Shown one piece after another: positions 61,813 through 64,000 of a stretch of 64,000 nucleotides of DNA. A program made the position numbers and the translations under genes. This DNA comes from Beijerinckia mobilis (GTDB lineage Bacteria; Pseudomonadota; Alphaproteobacteria; Rhizobiales; Beijerinckiaceae). Position 1 is the stretch's first letter. Every line of letters starts with the position of its first letter. The notes below the pieces were generated by a model. That model did no database searches. It worked only from the letters and a program-made list of their open reading frames with translations, and was not told the DNA's origin. The stretch lies in assembly GCF_000745425.1 (NCBI RefSeq), contig NZ_JQJH01000002.1, positions 310,001-374,000 on the forward strand, in the 5' to 3' direction.

Positions 61813-62382
61813 ATGCCGAAGATCAACGGAAACCAGATTACGCCCGGAACGGTCATCGAACATGACGGGGGCCTCTGGGCCGCCGTCAAATCGACGACCG
61901 TCAAGCCCGGCAAGGGCGGCGCCTTCAACCAGGTCGAACTCAAAAATCTCATTGATGGGCGCAAGCTCAACGAGCGTTTCCGTGCCGATGCCACGGTCGA
62001 GGAAGTCGAGCTCGAACTGAAGGATTTCAGCTTTCTCTACGCGCAGGGCGATTCTCTGGTCTTCATGGATCTCGAAAGCTACGAACAGATCGAACTCGCC
62101 GCCGATTGGGTCGGGGAACGCGCCGCCTTCCTGCAGGACGGTATGAAAATCACCTTGCGCATGCACGAGGCGCGGCCGATCAGCATCAAACTGCCGGCCT
62201 ATGTCACTTTGGAAATCGCCGAAGCTGATCCGGTGGTGCGCGGCCAGACGGCGACATCGACCTACAAGCCGGCGATTCTTGAAAACGGTTTGCGTGTGCT
62301 CGTGCCGCCTTTCATTGAAAAGGGCGAGCGCATCGTCGTCGATACCAATGAAGTCACATACATGCGACGCGCCGATGATTAA
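61813..62382 (+). CDS. Elongation factor P, second and divergent copy
   Basis: A second EF-P of 189 residues, clearly of another lineage than the one at 25241. It begins [20 protein letters not shown] and has tip loop [16 protein letters not shown] with Lys34, close to the E. coli-like PGKGxA loop. Its C-terminal signature is [16 protein letters not shown]. This form resembles the EF-P of Rhodobacterales, Caulobacter and sphingomonads, from memory. No modification genes are nearby. The start ATG 61813 has AGGAAA upstream. Whether EpmA modifies this loop is open. Confidence 0.95.
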   Translation: MPKINGNQITPGTVIEHDGGLWAAVKSTTVKPGKGGAFNQVELKNLIDGRKLNERFRADATVEEVELELKDFSFLYAQGDSLVFMDLESYEQIELAADWVGERAAFLQDGMKITLRMHEARPISIKLPAYVTLEIAEADPVVRGQTATSTYKPAILENGLRVLVPPFIEKGERIVVDTNEVTYMRRADD

Positions 62383-62476
62383 ATCCGTCTGATCGCACTC
62401 TGCATTTTCATCGTGCGGCCGCGTCGTCGAAATGGGGCGAACCTGGGTACAGCGATCTTGAGCGATGGAGAATCGG

Positions 62477-63586
62477 ATGCAGGTAGCGCGAGGCGGGACA
62501 CCTTTCTGGCTTGAGGCGTCGAGACCTCTCATCGAGCCCATGCTGCGCGCCATGAAGCTCGCCAATACGATGCTCGACGCGCTCTATTACGATGTCCAGG
62601 TCGTTGCCTGGGAATTGTTCTGGCGTGGCGCGATTGTCGTCGGTGGCCGTGAGGATCTCGTCTCGGCGAGCCTTGCGGAAATGACGCGGGCCTTCAGCAC
62701 CCTCGATCTCGGTGCTTTGTCGAATCCCGAAGGCTCGATCATCGTCGTCGACGCCGGGCGGCCGCCCTATATCGTCCGGTTTGAGAAGGTTGCGGATTTT
62801 CTGAACTGGGCGGATGCGGCGGCAGTCCGCGCGGTCTCCATTACCGGGGCCGGCAGTTCGGCGTTTGGATCCGTCAGTTTCGCCTGGAATGTGTCGGTGG
62901 CGCTCGGGGAGCCGGTCGCGGCTATTGTGCCGGGCTATGGACTTGCCGATGTCGCTCATCAGATCTGCGAAACCTGTTTCGGCTATGGCAAACATACGGA
63001 CTGGATCGGTTCCTTCGTCCAGTCCGTTCTTGCTCTGGTGGCGCCGCAATTTGCCGCGATCGGTCATAAAGCCCTGGCGCAATTGCCCGAGCGCGCCTGG
63101 GCGTTCCCCGGAGCCTTCCTGTTTCGCTATTCCGGTGACGCGCCGGAGGTCCTCCATCATATTCTTGAAAACGCCCGGGGGCGTGGCATCGCCTTTCTCT
63201 TCGGTCACAGCAAGGGGGCCTTGGCGGTCAGCCACGCGCTTGCCGATCTTGCGCCCGAAAAGATGGAGCCATTGCGGATCATCACCTTTGGTTGCCCCAT
63301 CGCCGAGGATCGCAAGGCTGCGGGCTACCATCAGTTTCTCGGCGTTTTCGATGGATTGGGATGGCTGAATTCCTGGGGCCATCTGCCGGATATGGTGATC
63401 TTCAGTCACCACAGCACCAATACCGCCCTTCTCCTGAGCATGCCGGTGACTCTGCTGACGCGAATCGCCCTCGCTCAGGATCGACGGTTTGCCTCTCTTC
63501 CCACACTTCCAGCGATTGCCGACAGGACTGTGCCAGCGACTTCTTCCCCGGTTTTGGTGCCGGGACCCTGGCCGCGAAAATCATAG
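62477..63586 (+). CDS. Putative alpha/beta hydrolase, unknown substrate
   Basis: A 369-residue protein I cannot assign to a named family. It has the nucleophile-elbow pattern FLFGHSKGALAVSHAL near residue 240, where GHSKG matches GxSxG and the serine would be catalytic. The first half has conserved-looking hydrophobic strands (GSIIVVDAGRPPYIVRFEKV). Candidate Asp and His for the triad lie downstream (ITFGCPIAEDR, FSHHSTN). There is no signal peptide. The start is ATG 62477, with GGAG 6 bases upstream; ATG 62465 is the alternative. The TAG stop at 63584-63586 is the first bases of a family A repeat. Confidence 0.7.
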   Translation: MQVARGGTPFWLEASRPLIEPMLRAMKLANTMLDALYYDVQVVAWELFWRGAIVVGGREDLVSASLAEMTRAFSTLDLGALSNPEGSIIVVDAGRPPYIVRFEKVADFLNWADAAAVRAVSITGAGSSAFGSVSFAWNVSVALGEPVAAIVPGYGLADVAHQICETCFGYGKHTDWIGSFVQSVLALVAPQFAAIGHKALAQLPERAWAFPGAFLFRYSGDAPEVLHHILENARGRGIAFLFGHSKGALAVSHALADLAPEKMEPLRIITFGCPIAEDRKAAGYHQFLGVFDGLGWLNSWGHLPDMVIFSHHSTNTALLLSMPVTLLTRIALAQDRRFASLPTLPAIADRTVPATSSPVLVPGPWPRKS

Positions 63587-63682
63587 AGCGTTTCGGATAT
63601 ATCCAGAAACGCTCTCCTAAAAAATTGGAGCATTTTCAAGCCCTGGAATCGCAAAGCGATTCAATATTCTCGAAAAATGCTC
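63584..63682 (+). repeat. Family A dispersed repeat, copy 8 (best preserved)
   Basis: First hairpin: GAGCGTTTC / GAAACGCTC around the palindrome GGATATATCC. Second: GGAGCATTTTC ... GAAAAATGCTCC enclosing an inner stem GAATCGCAAAGCGATTC. Total about 99 bp. TAG of the preceding stop codon forms its left edge. Confidence 0.8.
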
Positions 63683-63837
63683 CTGACCGCGAAACGGCGC
63701 GCGGGATTCCCCTTTCCGTTTTCATGCTCTATATGCGAGCGACATTTTTCCGAAAAGACAGACCAAAGCTTTTTCCTCATGGCCGCGCTGGCCCGCGCAG
63801 CCGTGAGGGGCAGGATTTGGCACGAAAGGTAGAGGCC

Positions 63838-64000
63838 ATGATCCGATCCGCCCTGATGAATGTCATGACCGCCGCGGCGACAAAGGCCGGACGCGGCCTC
63901 AAGCGCGATTTCGGCGAGGTCGAAAATCTGCAGGTCTCCGTCAAGGGACCGGGTGATTTCGTTTCGATGGCCGACAAGAAATCCGAAAAAACCCTGTACG
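63838..64000 (+). CDS. suhB: Inositol monophosphatase family protein (SuhB-like), N-terminal part
   Basis: Start of a magnesium-dependent sugar phosphatase, cut by the window edge after about 54 residues. ATG 63838 follows AGGTAGAGG. The sequence MIRSALMNVMTAAATKAGRG, then KRDFGEVENLQVSVKGPGDF and VSMADKKSEKTLY, is the usual alphaproteobacterial SuhB opening, with the VSMADKKSE segment that precedes the metal-site glutamate. The metal-binding motifs themselves lie outside. Confidence 0.85.
   Translation, partial: MIRSALMNVMTAAATKAGRGLKRDFGEVENLQVSVKGPGDFVSMADKKSEKTLY

Noticed and set aside
1-64000. tRNA, rRNA, CRISPR arrays, prophage or intact insertion sequences
   Set aside because: I looked for TpsiC-like boxes, regularly spaced repeats, integrases and transposases and found none I could support by eye.

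Overview
The window is a chromosomal segment of an alphaproteobacterium, most likely of the order Hyphomicrobiales (Rhizobiales). A Beijerinckiaceae-like relative is my best guess, from gene content alone. The clade markers are a PhyR-NepR-EcfG general stress locus, an RcdA/DUF1465 protein, a GapR/DUF2312 protein, the Rhizobiales form of EF-P, and SecA divergent from a parvulin. Coding sequence is GC-rich, and intergenic DNA is AT-richer and full of dispersed palindromic repeats. I saw no rRNA, tRNA, CRISPR array, prophage or intact insertion sequence.

Layout. 1-5.3 kb: fatty-acid beta-oxidation on the minus strand (ETF-quinone oxidoreductase, FadJ-type bifunctional enzyme, start of an acyl-CoA dehydrogenase), with a PsrA-like operator. 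5.8-9.6 kb: a LysR regulator, a decayed di-haem cytochrome fragment and the ergothioneine pair egtB-egtD. 9.9-11.5 kb: small stress and envelope proteins (YxFxxD secreted repeat, CsbD, a basic 'plasmid stabilisation' protein). 11.7-14.4 kb: ogt-ureE-ureF-ureG without urease subunits. 14.6-17.4 kb: an M3 oligopeptidase and a Nudix hydrolase. 17.4-18.9 kb: an AT-rich islet with a wrecked vapBC pair and a Fic toxin with a small antitoxin-like partner. 19-22 kb: a CAP-domain lipoprotein and a large MscS channel. 22.6-25.8 kb: epmB-epmA facing EF-P. 25.8-31.8 kb: threonine dehydratase, GapR, TolC, an N-formylglutamate amidohydrolase, DUF1036 and transaldolase.

31.9-38.8 kb is the signalling and stress core. 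It holds a kinase-like protein with receiver domains but no recognisable phospho-accepting histidine, a DUF3309 peptide behind a clear EcfG promoter, a YqjD/YqjE-like membrane pair, and phyR divergent from a small Cys-rich ORF, nepR and ecfG. The divergent control region carries two GGAAC elements in dyad. PhyR, when phosphorylated, is expected to sequester NepR and free EcfG, which should transcribe this locus and promoters such as the DUF3309 one.

39-46.4 kb: fumarase C, a periplasmic parvulin, SecA and RmuC. 46.8-53.6 kb: YihY, RcdA, a flavoprotein, HdeA, and an AraC regulator with a zinc alcohol dehydrogenase. 53.8-64 kb: PheT without PheS beside it, TerB-like, SDR, glutamine amidotransferase, GpsA, EVE protein, a second divergent EF-P, a putative alpha/beta hydrolase and the start of an inositol monophosphatase.

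Two dispersed repeat families stand out. Family A is about 100 bp, built of two hairpins, with at least eight copies (10991, 33957, 47951, 49892, 50115, 53735, 57194, 63584). Family B is about 230 bp, with two copies (22153, 34468). Two family A copies supply the stop codon of the gene they follow.
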